Below are positions 1-11,665 of a stretch of DNA of 64,000 nt, one piece after another. Origin of the DNA: Candidatus Heimdallarchaeota archaeon B3_Heim (lineage in GTDB: Archaea > Asgardarchaeota > Heimdallarchaeia > Hodarchaeales > Hodarchaeaceae); the NCBI GenBank assembly GCA_003144275.1, contig NJBF01000005.1, positions 60,319-124,318 on the forward strand, given 5' to 3'. Below the pieces are notes generated by a model. The model ran no database searches. It was not told the origin of the DNA and was given only the letters and a program-made list of their open reading frames with translations. Position 1 is the first letter of the stretch. Every line of letters starts with the position of its first letter. The position numbers and the translations under genes were made by a program.

Positions 1-1086
1 CTACTTTCCTTTGTATCAGAGCTAGGAGGAAAGACTTTTGGTTTTTCAAAGCATTTAATTATTCCTGTTCTTTTCAGAATTCTAAACATGGAGAGAATTG
101 GATCCTTGCTAGTAGATAACCAAATTGATGAAATATACCTGGACTCTAGTAAATCTTATTTATACATTGATCATGCTCAGTATGGTAGGTGTTCTTCCCA
201 AATTCGGTTATCCAAAAAAGAAATTGACTCTTTTATACATAGGGTAGCTCTTGAGAACGATTTTAATTTAAATCGAGAAAATCCAACAATGAAGGGGGAT
301 TTTGTGACTAAGCTATTTCATACACGAATAACAGTTGATATACCACCTTTACTGATAGATGATATTCATTTAGATATACGGAAATTTCGTCATCACAATT
401 TTCATCTTAAGGATCTGATTGATATCGGGAGTATCACGAAATCTCAAGGAATTTTTCTAAGTATTATAATGAGTAATTTAGTATCCCTCTCCATTATCGG
501 TCCTCCAAACTCGGGAAAGACAACTCTGCAAAATGCTCTATTAGAATTTATTCCTTCTCATTTCAGAGTTTTATCTGTAGAGGATGTACTAGAAACTTCA
601 AGTTTGAGGCGTGGTAATCAAGTAAGATTTAGGCTTGGTTATGATCCTCATGAAAGCAATATCTATACAAAAGCAATGGAAATTCAAAAATTATTGCATA
701 GAAGCCCTGATTATGTCAACTTAGGAGAACTTTCTACAAAAGATAATTTTATAGCATTCTTGAATGTTCTTTCGGTTGGTATACCCTCGATCCAGACAAT
801 TCACGGAAAAGACCCTAATTATCTGCTCTTACGATTACAAGATATATATAAAATTCCTATAAATCTTATTAAAACGTCATTCCCTCATGTGTTTGTTGAG
901 ATGGATACAGTTTGGAGAGAAAACATCCGTAAGAGATTTATTATTAGAATTGCAGAGCTAACTCCAGAAGGAGATATCTTAACAATTTCTGATAGGCAAA
1001 ATGATCGATTTAGCGACTCACAGATTAATACGCATTCTTCTTTTACCATTAATTATCTCGAAACAAGAAATTTGGACATGATTTGA
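1..1086 (+). CDS. Type II/IV secretion (archaeal pilus/archaellum) ATPase, 5' end outside window
   Basis: This looks like a VirB11/GspE/FlaI-type ATPase that powers assembly of archaeal type IV pilus-like filaments or secretion. The frame is open from the first base of the window, and the residues before the first ATG at 88 continue the family pattern, so I treat the gene as truncated at the window edge. Visible parts are an N-terminal region with the family-like phrase DEIYLD, a Walker A motif GPPNSGKTT, and further on LGELSTK (about where a Walker B or Asp-box would lie) and IQTIHGKDP (His-box-like). It is followed by two small membrane proteins that may be partners. Family membership is fairly sure; pilus versus archaellum is not decidable. 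Confidence 0.8.
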   Translation, partial: LLSFVSELGGKTFGFSKHLIIPVLFRILNMERIGSLLVDNQIDEIYLDSSKSYLYIDHAQYGRCSSQIRLSKKEIDSFIHRVALENDFNLNRENPTMKGDFVTKLFHTRITVDIPPLLIDDIHLDIRKFRHHNFHLKDLIDIGSITKSQGIFLSIIMSNLVSLSIIGPPNSGKTTLQNALLEFIPSHFRVLSVEDVLETSSLRRGNQVRFRLGYDPHESNIYTKAMEIQKLLHRSPDYVNLGELSTKDNFIAFLNVLSVGIPSIQTIHGKDPNYLLLRLQDIYKIPINLIKTSFPHVFVEMDTVWRENIRKRFIIRIAELTPEGDILTISDRQNDRFSDSQINTHSSFTINYLETRNLDMI

Positions 1087-1165
1087 AGGATAAATCCTTC
1101 ACCTCAGATAAGGGGGTATTTGGTTTAGGAAGTACTACTTACGGATATAGAATATTTTATGGTTC

Positions 1166-1173
1166 TTATATAC
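1166..1173 (+). promoter_or_regulatory. TATA box, probable leaderless promoter
   Basis: The sequence TTATATAC is centred about 27 bases before the ATG at 1197. In archaea transcription starts about 25 bases after the TATA box, so the transcript would begin almost at this ATG. This supports ATG 1197 over the TTG at 1191. Confidence 0.5.
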
Positions 1174-1196
1174 AAGTGAAACAATAATTTTTGAAC

Positions 1197-1745
1197 ATGT
1201 ATCGATTAAGTCATAAAGACGAATTAAATTCTTATTTAATACTCTTAGGGAGGCAAAAAATTCTAATTAATGACATTTTAGATGTTAATCAAATTGAGGG
1301 GATTTCTTCATCGATTATTGGCTTATTCGTTGAAGTTGTACCCTTTCTTCATGTGATTGCACTTCTAATATCATACGTATCTTTGATATTAGGAGGAATA
1401 ACATATTTACTAGATGAAAGGGAAGAAAATGGGAAGAAAATGATCATCCGTGCACTTAGTGTAATTATATTATTCATTTTCATATTTAATGATTTTTCTC
1501 CTAAGAATAATATGAATTCGCCAAATCTTGAGCAGCTTGAATCTTTTACATCATTCGTTAGTATGTATCTCGTATTTATTCTTGCTACACTATCTCTAAT
1601 TTTTCTCATTGGCAACTGTGGGTTATATATTATTAATCCAGAAAAAAATTTTGTGAAAAATATAAGGAAAAGTATAATTTGTCTTTTAGCTGTCATTATT
1701 CCCCTTGGAAATAACTTTCCTAATTTTCCCACATGGAAGTGGTAA
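1197..1745 (+). CDS. Multi-pass membrane protein of unknown function
   Basis: I do not recognise a family. The protein has about 182 residues and four likely membrane segments: near residues 40-70, 80-98, 120-145 and a C-terminal one that ends in a Trp-containing tail. A TTG six bases upstream could also start it, but the TATA box spacing favours ATG 1197. It lies between a type IV pilus/secretion ATPase and a second small membrane protein, so a role as a membrane platform or accessory part of that machinery is possible but is only inferred from position. Confidence 0.6.
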   Translation: MYRLSHKDELNSYLILLGRQKILINDILDVNQIEGISSSIIGLFVEVVPFLHVIALLISYVSLILGGITYLLDEREENGKKMIIRALSVIILFIFIFNDFSPKNNMNSPNLEQLESFTSFVSMYLVFILATLSLIFLIGNCGLYIINPEKNFVKNIRKSIICLLAVIIPLGNNFPNFPTWKW

Positions 1746-1749
1746 TAAA

Positions 1750-1932
1750 ATGCTAGAAGTAATAGTAGTTCAGATAATTAAGGAAATTATTTCGATTTTT
1801 ATCTCGATACCTTTTGGACTCCTTTCACTTACCTTTGGGTCGATACTCTATGTTCCTACTGGGACGAAATTTGGAAAGTATGCAATAATATTTGGATTAT
1901 TGATTTTAACTCTCAACGTGTATGTTGTATAA
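1750..1932 (+). CDS. Small membrane protein, two membrane segments
   Basis: This is a 60-residue protein starting at ATG 1750, only a few bases after the stop of the previous gene, so the two are probably co-transcribed. It has two hydrophobic segments separated by a short polar turn (YVPTGTKFGK). The open frame extends further upstream, but that would overlap the previous gene. No family is recognised. Its place behind the ATPase suggests a link to the same membrane machinery. Confidence 0.5.
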   Translation: MLEVIVVQIIKEIISIFISIPFGLLSLTFGSILYVPTGTKFGKYAIIFGLLILTLNVYVV

Positions 1933-2289
1933 ACACAATTTTATCATTTAGAACTAATATAATTGGATTAAATCAGGGTTTGGGATTACTAAATACTATA
2001 GTAACTCTTAACTTCACATCAAATCGCACTGTATTCATCAGATAACAGAAAAAATATAGGAGGAATTTTATTTGCTTTAAGAAGATCATTTTCTGTGATC
2101 AATGACTCACTCAGAGTTTCGAAATCCTTAATGAATCAAATTCTCTATGAAACTACATAAATCATTTTTAAATTTGCATTAGTTGATTAATGCTCAAATT
2201 CTGTGCGAATTGCTCAGATTAAAAATTTCTAATTACTTTCTAATCCAATAATTCTTACTCAGCTGATACTATGACTGGGAGAATACACT
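1933..2289. other. Intergenic leader region upstream of rpoA1
   Basis: There is no convincing gene in these 357 bases. The stretch is very AT-rich. A TATA-like TTTTTAAAT lies near 2164-2172, about 120 bases before rpoA1, and could be its promoter. I see no tRNA, repeat array or strong hairpin. Confidence 0.4.
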
Positions 2290-6183
<3,894 letters not shown>

Positions 6184-6185
6184 AT

Positions 6186-6488
6186 ATGAAACCAGATATA
6201 GAAAAAGCTATAAATATGGCAATGAGTACAGGAAAAGTAAGAATGGGTTATAATGATGTGATAAAAAGCGTATTAAATGGGAAAGTAAAAGCTACGATTG
6301 TTTCAAGCAATTTACCAGGCAATATTGCAGAAGAATTGAAAAGAAGCTGTGAGCTTTCAAAAATACCAATAATTTCATATGAAAAGAGTGGAAAAGAGTT
6401 GGGAGCCGTATGTGGACGTCCACACAAAGTATCAACAATCGCCATCTTAGATCCAGGAAATTCAAAGATTCTTGAATATATTGAATAG
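6186..6488 (+). CDS. rpl30e: Ribosomal protein eL30
   Basis: This is a 100-residue protein of the L7Ae/L30e RNA-binding family and part of the large ribosomal subunit. Family-typical segments are the N-terminal helix, VSSNLP in the middle and the Gly-rich ELGAVCGRPHKVS near residues 75-87. I chose ATG 6186 over an in-frame ATG 48 bases upstream because the longer version would overlap rpoA2 and add a non-family tail. Its position right after rpoA2 is the normal archaeal gene order. Confidence 0.95.
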   Translation: MKPDIEKAINMAMSTGKVRMGYNDVIKSVLNGKVKATIVSSNLPGNIAEELKRSCELSKIPIISYEKSGKELGAVCGRPHKVSTIAILDPGNSKILEYIE

Positions 6489-6499
6489 GAAGTTCACTT

Positions 6500-6940
6500 T
6501 TGTCTAAGATACGAATGTCGCAAGATGAATTGAGCTTAATATCGACATTAGAAGGAATAACAGGGGCTCTAGCTATCGACTGTATTTGGGAAAAAGAAGA
6601 TAACAGAGTTATCTTTATTGTTCGTCGAAATGACACAGGAAAAGTTATTGGAAGGGGAGGAACTACAATTCAAAGACTTCGTGAGTATTTCAAGAAGAAT
6701 ATTGAAGTTGTGGAATATTCAGAAAGAATCGAAAAATTTGTAACAAACACATTGGCACCTGCAAAAACAAAAAACGTTGAAATTATTGAAAAATCAGGTC
6801 GGAAAACCGTGATCGTTACAGTGATTCAAAGAGAAAAAGGAAAAGCGATTGGGAAAAATGGTAGAAATATACAGCGGTCACGTTTGCTACTAAAAAGACA
6901 TTTTGGGGTAAATAATGTAATTATTCAATGTCCGAATTGA
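6500..6940 (+). CDS. nusA: NusA-like KH-domain transcription factor
   Basis: This is the short archaeal NusA homologue, made only of two KH RNA-binding domains. It has 146 residues. The two KH loops are visible as GKVIGRGGTTIQ (near residues 51-62) and GKAIGKNGRNIQ (near 115-126). The start is TTG 6500 with AGGA upstream; an in-frame ATG at 6515 would also be possible. It sits in the conserved archaeal cluster between eL30 and uS12. Its exact role in archaea (termination, antitermination or rRNA processing) is not settled. Confidence 0.93.
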   Translation: MSKIRMSQDELSLISTLEGITGALAIDCIWEKEDNRVIFIVRRNDTGKVIGRGGTTIQRLREYFKKNIEVVEYSERIEKFVTNTLAPAKTKNVEIIEKSGRKTVIVTVIQREKGKAIGKNGRNIQRSRLLLKRHFGVNNVIIQCPN

Positions 6941-7078
6941 TCTAACAACGTGAAGGTAAAGCCAAACTGTTCAAAAACCTAACAAAAAACAAAGTTAAAC
7001 ACGTTTATTGCGACTTTAAACAATATATCTGAGAGAAAACAAAACTCACATTCATCTACAAAGATTAGGCGAGAAAAC

Positions 7079-7522
7079 ATGACTGGATTGAAATCACCAC
7101 GGGGCGAATTCGCAGCAAATAAGCTGGTCAAGAAACGGAAAAAATTCCGATGGAAGAGTACAACATATAAGAGAAAAGTGCTCCGTTTGAAGGAAAAATA
7201 TGACCCTCTTGAAGGTTCTCCGCAAGCTCGTGGGATTGTGATTGAAAAAGTTGGTATTGAATCAAAACAACCAAATTCAGCTATCAGAAAATGTGTACGA
7301 GTTCAACTTATCAAAAATGGAAAACAAGTTACAGCTTTTGTACCTGGAGATGGGGGATTACTATTTATTGATGAACATGATGAAATTTCAATCGAAGGGA
7401 TCGGTGGAGGAAAAGGAGGAGCCGTAGGAGATCTTCCAGGAGTACGATATAGAGTAGTCCATGTCAACGGAGTAAGTCTAAAAGCTATGCTCTCGGGAAG
7501 AAAAGAAAAACCAATGCGGTAG
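7079..7522 (+). CDS. rps12: Ribosomal protein uS12
   Basis: This small-subunit protein helps form the decoding centre. It has 147 residues, the usual archaeal/eukaryotic length. Clear family motifs are [14 protein letters not shown] near residues 62-75 and the C-terminal [15 protein letters not shown]. The spacing to nusA is 138 bases, long enough for its own promoter. In many archaea uS7 and EF-1A follow; here they do not, and a methyltransferase gene follows instead, so the classic cluster is broken at this point. Confidence 0.98.
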   Translation: MTGLKSPRGEFAANKLVKKRKKFRWKSTTYKRKVLRLKEKYDPLEGSPQARGIVIEKVGIESKQPNSAIRKCVRVQLIKNGKQVTAFVPGDGGLLFIDEHDEISIEGIGGGKGGAVGDLPGVRYRVVHVNGVSLKAMLSGRKEKPMR

Positions 7523-7612
7523 TTTCTGTCGCTAATAAACTCATTTCTTTTTATGAAATGAGGGGGAGAGAAATATTTTTAGTAATATCTCTTTAAATGT
7601 TAATTTGTACAG

Positions 7613-8308
7613 ATGTCATTCCCTGAAAAGCGTCAATTTGTTCTTCATTATCCTAAAAAAATGAATTTATTGAGAAGTGAACATGTATTATTTAATGAAA
7701 TCAAGTCATTAGTAAATAATATTGAACCATTCAAAAATCCCAAAATAGGTTTAGAACAATATTCACTCCCAAGTGATCTAATCGCGTTTATCCTCATTCT
7801 AACTAGGAAGAATTTAATTAATAATAATATTGTTGACTTAGGTTGTGGTACTGGTAGGTTTACTCTTCCGATATCAAAATTTTTCTCTGAAAGAGTCATT
7901 GGGGTTGATAGTGATTTTTCTGTCCTTAATCAACTTCGTTCTGCTATGAATAAGCTTCATTTGCATGTTGATCTTCTAAATACTTCAATTGAATTTGTAG
8001 AACCAAGTAACTGGAAAAATCTCTTCCAAACGACTATTATGAATCCTCCTTTTGGAACTCAGAGGAGAGGTATTGATCAAGTATTTCTCAGAAAATCACT
8101 TTCTTATTCTGAAGTAGTAATTTCTTTGCATAAGACAAGCACTAAATCACGTAACTTGTGGAAAAGAATTGCATCTTCTTATAATAAACGATCAACAATA
8201 CTTGCTACTATAGAGTTTTCTGTACTTCGAACATTTAAATTTCATCGCCATGATCAGCATAATGTGAAAGTAGATCTTATCCGATTTTCCAATAAGGATT
8301 CTAGTTAA
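7613..8308 (+). CDS. METTL5-like RNA N6-adenine methyltransferase
   Basis: This looks like an S-adenosylmethionine-dependent methyltransferase of the METTL5 group, which in eukaryotes puts m6A on small-subunit rRNA. The SAM-binding motif VDLGCGTGRFTLP lies near residues 77-89, and the catalytic motif NPPFGTQRRGID near 144-155. The N-terminal LEQYSLPSDLIA also fits. Length (231 residues) is normal for this group. In humans METTL5 needs TRMT112; a Trm112 homologue is encoded at 20098-20367 in this window. The target base is inferred from the family, not seen here. Confidence 0.85.
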   Translation: MSFPEKRQFVLHYPKKMNLLRSEHVLFNEIKSLVNNIEPFKNPKIGLEQYSLPSDLIAFILILTRKNLINNNIVDLGCGTGRFTLPISKFFSERVIGVDSDFSVLNQLRSAMNKLHLHVDLLNTSIEFVEPSNWKNLFQTTIMNPPFGTQRRGIDQVFLRKSLSYSEVVISLHKTSTKSRNLWKRIASSYNKRSTILATIEFSVLRTFKFHRHDQHNVKVDLIRFSNKDSS

Positions 8309-8456
8309 AATTAGAATTGATTACTATATAGGTCCAATCTGAAATCTATCAAGGACTAATCTCTACAAGAATTACTTAGTAAGGTGATGAAAAAAACGGT
8401 TCAATCTCTAGTAGAATATTAAAATTATTCCCCATTACCTACCATTGGGATTAGAA

Positions 8457-9068
8457 ATGAGTAAAAGACTTGTAGAAAATTCAACTCAAAATCGAGTTGT
8501 ACCAGGTGACAAAATTGCCGTCATAGAGGAATTTTTACCTGACGAGACATGCTTTGAGCAGGATGGAAGCATATTATCTATGACCACTGGTGAAGTAATA
8601 ACTGACCTGAAAAAACATAAGATCACAGTAAAACCAATTAAAAATGTATTTGTCCTCAAGAGAGGAGATACTGGTGTTGGTAGAGTTGTATATGTAAAAA
8701 AACAAATTGCTTCTGTAGATATTCATATGATAAATGATACAAAAGTTCCTTTACCAATGAATAGCATCTTGCATGTATCTGAAGCTTCAAGAAGATTTGT
8801 TAAAAATATGTACGAGGTAACCCGTCCTGGAGATTGGCTTAAATTTAGAATTGTAAGGAGGATGAAACCTATATACATCAGTCTGATTGGTGAAGGGTTA
8901 GGAGTAGTAATTGCTCAATGTAATCACTGTGGACACGATTTAGAATTCTACAGAAGAAACGCCTTGAAATGTCCAAATTGTAGCCTAATTCAAAATCGAA
9001 TAACTGCAAATTCATTTGGGAAACTAGTAACCTCTTTTACGAGGACTTCACAAAATGAAACCCGATGA
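8457..9068 (+). CDS. csl4: Exosome complex RNA-binding subunit Csl4
   Basis: Csl4 is a cap subunit of the archaeal RNA exosome, which degrades and trims RNA. The order is an N-terminal domain (VPGDKIAVIEEF), a middle S1-type domain and a C-terminal zinc ribbon (CNHCGHDL and CPNC). Length is 203 residues from ATG 8457; an in-frame TTG 12 bases upstream is a less likely start. The end overlaps the rio1 start by 14 bases, so the two are translationally linked. The neighbours Rio1 and Pno1 also act in RNA and ribosome maturation. Confidence 0.92.
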   Translation: MSKRLVENSTQNRVVPGDKIAVIEEFLPDETCFEQDGSILSMTTGEVITDLKKHKITVKPIKNVFVLKRGDTGVGRVVYVKKQIASVDIHMINDTKVPLPMNSILHVSEASRRFVKNMYEVTRPGDWLKFRIVRRMKPIYISLIGEGLGVVIAQCNHCGHDLEFYRRNALKCPNCSLIQNRITANSFGKLVTSFTRTSQNETR

Positions 9069-9900
9069 TAAAAAGTTTTGGGAACAATTAACCGATAATA
9101 ATGATCGCTGGCGCAAGAAAAGAAAGGGAAAAGAAGATTTCCAGACAATTAATGCAGTAATTGATAGAAATACAACAAAAATATTATCAGGTCTTCAGAG
9201 TAAGGGGATTATTGATTCTATTTCCGGAACAATAGCATCTGGTAAGGAATCGGGAGTTTTTCTCGCAGAACTCGGCTCAAAAGGGAAATTGAAATGTGAT
9301 GATCTCTCTATAGAATCACCAATTGTTATTAAAATCTTTAGGACTAGTACACTGAATTTCAGGACTATAGAAAAATATATTTCAGGAGATATTCGGTTTA
9401 GGAAGTACAGCAAAAAAACTAGAAGTTTAGTGAAATTATGGGTTGAGAAAGAGTATAGAAATTTGAATAGAAGCATGCTTGCTGGAGCTAACGTACCAAA
9501 ACCTATATTAGTGAAGAATAATGTACTCTTAATGGAATTAATTGGGCAAAACGGAATTCCTTCCCCTTTACTAAAAGTAAGTCCAAATGAAGCTACTCAA
9601 CCAATGATGAAAGCAATATTGGACCAGATTAAGATAGTTTACCAAAAAGCTGGGCTTGTACATGCAGATTTATCTCCTTATAATATCTTAATAAAAGAAT
9701 CTACTCCGTATCTAATAGATATGAGTCAAAGTGTAACAACTTCTCATCCAAAAGCAGAAGAATTTTTGGAACGAGATTTAAACAATATACTTTACTATTT
9801 TTCAAAACGAGGAGTTAAAACACCAGAAGTCGAATCTGTTCTTGACTCAATTGTTGATAATGAAACGAAAACCGATGAGGATATGATCTCCAGACAATAG
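9055..9900 (+). CDS. rio1: RIO1-type protein kinase/ATPase
   Basis: Rio1 is an atypical kinase used in late small-subunit ribosome maturation. Visible features are a nucleotide loop with SGKESGVF, the Rio1 signature TSTLNFRTIEKY, the catalytic loop HADLSPYNIL near residue 203 and the metal site LIDMSQSV. The 281 residues match archaeal Rio1 size. It overlaps csl4 by 14 bases and is followed 18 bases later by the KH protein Pno1, a known partner of the same pathway in eukaryotes. The start at ATG 9055 is supported by the overlap and a preceding AGGA. Confidence 0.95.
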   Translation: MKPDDKKFWEQLTDNNDRWRKKRKGKEDFQTINAVIDRNTTKILSGLQSKGIIDSISGTIASGKESGVFLAELGSKGKLKCDDLSIESPIVIKIFRTSTLNFRTIEKYISGDIRFRKYSKKTRSLVKLWVEKEYRNLNRSMLAGANVPKPILVKNNVLLMELIGQNGIPSPLLKVSPNEATQPMMKAILDQIKIVYQKAGLVHADLSPYNILIKESTPYLIDMSQSVTTSHPKAEEFLERDLNNILYYFSKRGVKTPEVESVLDSIVDNETKTDEDMISRQ

Positions 9901-9918
9901 ATATGAGGAAATGATTTA

Positions 9919-10485
9919 ATGAGTATCTCATGCCGAATAAGAATCCCAAGAAGTAGGATAGGGGTATTAATTGGAAAACAAGGAGAAACGAAAACAGAAA
10001 TAGAATCACTTGCTGGAGTAGATATACAAGTTGATAGTGATGATGGATCTATAGTGATTTTGTCCACTGAAAATACAATAGATCCAACGTACGTTTGGAA
10101 AGCACGAGATATTATAAAAGCAATTGGAAAAGGTTTTAATGCAGATAAGGCTTTTTATCTGATTGAGGACAGCACTTTTTTAGAAACAATTCAGCTAGAA
10201 GGCTCTAAGAATAATATACAGAGATTAAAATCTCGTTTGATCGGAGAGAAGGGAAAAGCTAGATCTATGATTGAGACTGGAACAGATACGTATATTTCAA
10301 TTTTTGGATCACATATCTCTATAATTGGAGAAATAGCGGAAATTCGTTCTGCAAGAGAAGCTATAGATATGTTAATCAGAGGATCAAAACATGGAACAGT
10401 CTATAGACTCCTAGAGCAGAAACGTTTCAAATTAAAGCAAGATCCGATGAGAATTTGGAAAGATCCACCTCCTAAAGATAATTGA
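9919..10485 (+). CDS. KH-domain ribosome assembly factor Pno1/Dim2-like
   Basis: The protein has 188 residues and two KH-type RNA-binding domains; IPRSRIGVLIGKQGETK near residues 8-24 is the first KH loop, and LIGEKGKARSMIE is the second. This pattern and length fit the archaeal Pno1/Dim2 (Krr1-related) family, which helps 3' end maturation of small-subunit rRNA. It lies directly after rio1, an association common in archaea and in keeping with a shared role. A ribosome binding site (GAGGAAATG region) precedes the start. The gene is followed by tRNA-Ala. Confidence 0.9.
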   Translation: MSISCRIRIPRSRIGVLIGKQGETKTEIESLAGVDIQVDSDDGSIVILSTENTIDPTYVWKARDIIKAIGKGFNADKAFYLIEDSTFLETIQLEGSKNNIQRLKSRLIGEKGKARSMIETGTDTYISIFGSHISIIGEIAEIRSAREAIDMLIRGSKHGTVYRLLEQKRFKLKQDPMRIWKDPPPKDN

Positions 10486-10528
10486 AAGCTTTTTAAAACA
10501 CAACTAAATAATCAGAAATCAAGTCATT

Positions 10529-10603
10529 GGGCCGATAGCTCAGCTTGGTAGCAGCGCCTGGTTTGCATCCAGGAGGCCGTGGGTTCAAATCCCACTCGGT
10601 CCA
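10529..10603 (+). tRNA. tRNA-Ala (anticodon UGC)
   Basis: A full cloverleaf can be drawn with no intron. The acceptor stem GGGCCGA pairs with TCGGTCC and contains the G3-U70 wobble that marks alanine tRNAs. The anticodon stem CCTGG/CCAGG encloses the loop TTTGCAT, giving UGC. The T arm has GTGGG/CCCAC around TTCAAAT. The discriminator base is A and CCA is not encoded. A TATA-like CTTTTTAAAA about 35 bases upstream may be the promoter. Confidence 0.98.
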
Positions 10604-10745
10604 TATTATGCTCTTTTAATAATTTTCACTTTGCAAAACAAATCTACGTAATTTTTGAGAACAGCAAATAATTTCAAATAGCCGATAGGTATTTTTAAGA
10701 CAATAGATAGCGGTTTGTAACAAAAAAGGTCAAGATGAGCTGCAT

Positions 10746-10961
10746 CTAAGCAAATAAAGATCCAAGTTCTCGTAATAGCTCATCTGCATTTATCAAAAGC
10801 CAATCTAGAACTCCTGTAACGATCGAAAAAATGAGTAAAAAACCGAATAAACTCAATCCTATCAATATTCCTTCTTCCACAAGTGGGGAACCTCTTCTTT
10901 TAGTTCGTATTCTTGTTTTTATTGAATGAATTCCTTTCAAACTATTATGCCTTTTCATCAT
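10746..10961 (-). CDS. Small type IV pilin-like protein with class III-type signal
   Basis: This 71-residue protein has a basic N-terminal stretch (TRIRTKRRG), then SPLVEEGILIGLSLFGF and a long hydrophobic segment. That is the pattern of archaeal prepilins and archaellins cut by prepilin peptidase after a Gly, with a Glu five residues into the mature part. The mature protein would be short, about 45 residues, like Flp-type pilins. It is divergent from the GTPase operon, with a palindrome in the shared promoter region. The pilus-type ATPase at the window start could serve it, although the two are 10 kb apart. Confidence 0.65.
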   Translation of the reverse strand: MMKRHNSLKGIHSIKTRIRTKRRGSPLVEEGILIGLSLFGFLLIFSIVTGVLDWLLINADELLRELGSLFA

Positions 10962-10987
10962 TCCACCATGAGATCAAGAAAAACATT

Positions 10988-10998
10988 CTTTATAATAT
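10988..10998 (+). promoter_or_regulatory. TATA box of the GTPase operon
   Basis: CTTTATAATAT lies about 70 bases before the TTG start of the GTPase gene. Transcription would begin near 11018, just after the palindrome at 10999-11012. Confidence 0.45.
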
Positions 10999-11012
10999 CC
11001 CTAAATTTAGGG
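10999..11012. promoter_or_regulatory. Perfect 14-base palindrome, possible operator
   Basis: CCCTAAATTTAGGG is a perfect inverted repeat placed between the TATA box and the expected transcription start of the GTPase operon, and in the region shared with the divergent pilin-like gene. This is where archaeal repressors often bind. It is followed by seven T residues, so a terminator-like hairpin is an alternative. Confidence 0.45.
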
Positions 11013-11064
11013 TTTTTTTAGGAGTTTAAATTGGACTCAATTACTAAGGAATTAGGTGTAATTA

Positions 11065-11655
11065 TTGCAGTTAGTTCCTTCGAAAGAAAAAAAACCATTG
11101 AAAATAGTCCTTTTGGGAGAAGGGGGTGTAGGAAAAACAACAATTTCGAAATCATACATCGATAATTATTTTTTCACAAAATCGAAACAAACAATTGCAG
11201 TAGAGTTTCATTCAAAGATTATTACTCATTCTGATAAGGGAGTGAGCAAGCTACAGATCTGGGATCTTGGTGGTCAAGAGCATTTCAAACACATGGGAGT
11301 CTTTAGTGAATTTTGTAAGGGCGCAGATGCTGCATTACTTTGTTTCGACCTTACTGATCTTTCTTCATTATTCAATCTAAGTGAATGGCTTGAGTTTATC
11401 ACACCTGCTATTCCCCGATTTTTAATTGGTACAAAATCCGACTTAGCAACTCAAGATGAGAAAAATTTCGATTTAGCGAGATATATTCAAAGGTTTAATT
11501 GTATAACTTCTTTTAAATGTTCAGCTAAAGATTTAAAATCGGTTATGGATATTTTTGAGAAAGTTCTATTGGCAATCGAAAGAAAAAACAGCAAATTAAC
11601 GAACATGTCTTCAGGTTCAAATACTCAATTATCTAATAAACTATTAGTTTCATGA
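11065..11655 (+). CDS. Ras/Rab-type small GTPase
   Basis: A 196-residue GTPase of the Ras superfamily, a group greatly expanded in Asgard archaea. The G motifs are complete: GEGGVGKTT at residues 18-26 (G1), WDLGGQE at 66-72 (G3), TKSD at 123-126 (G4) and SAK at 153-155 (G5). There is no C-terminal Cys, so lipid attachment by prenylation is unlikely. The start is TTG 11065, since the next upstream candidate runs into a stop; GGTG lies just ahead. It heads a tight operon with a KaiC-like ATPase, a roadblock-like protein, a FIST protein and a transporter. Roadblock proteins regulate such GTPases in bacteria (MglA/MglB) and eukaryotes. Confidence 0.92.
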   Translation: MQLVPSKEKKPLKIVLLGEGGVGKTTISKSYIDNYFFTKSKQTIAVEFHSKIITHSDKGVSKLQIWDLGGQEHFKHMGVFSEFCKGADAALLCFDLTDLSSLFNLSEWLEFITPAIPRFLIGTKSDLATQDEKNFDLARYIQRFNCITSFKCSAKDLKSVMDIFEKVLLAIERKNSKLTNMSSGSNTQLSNKLLVS

Positions 11656-11665
11656 GGAATTAACG

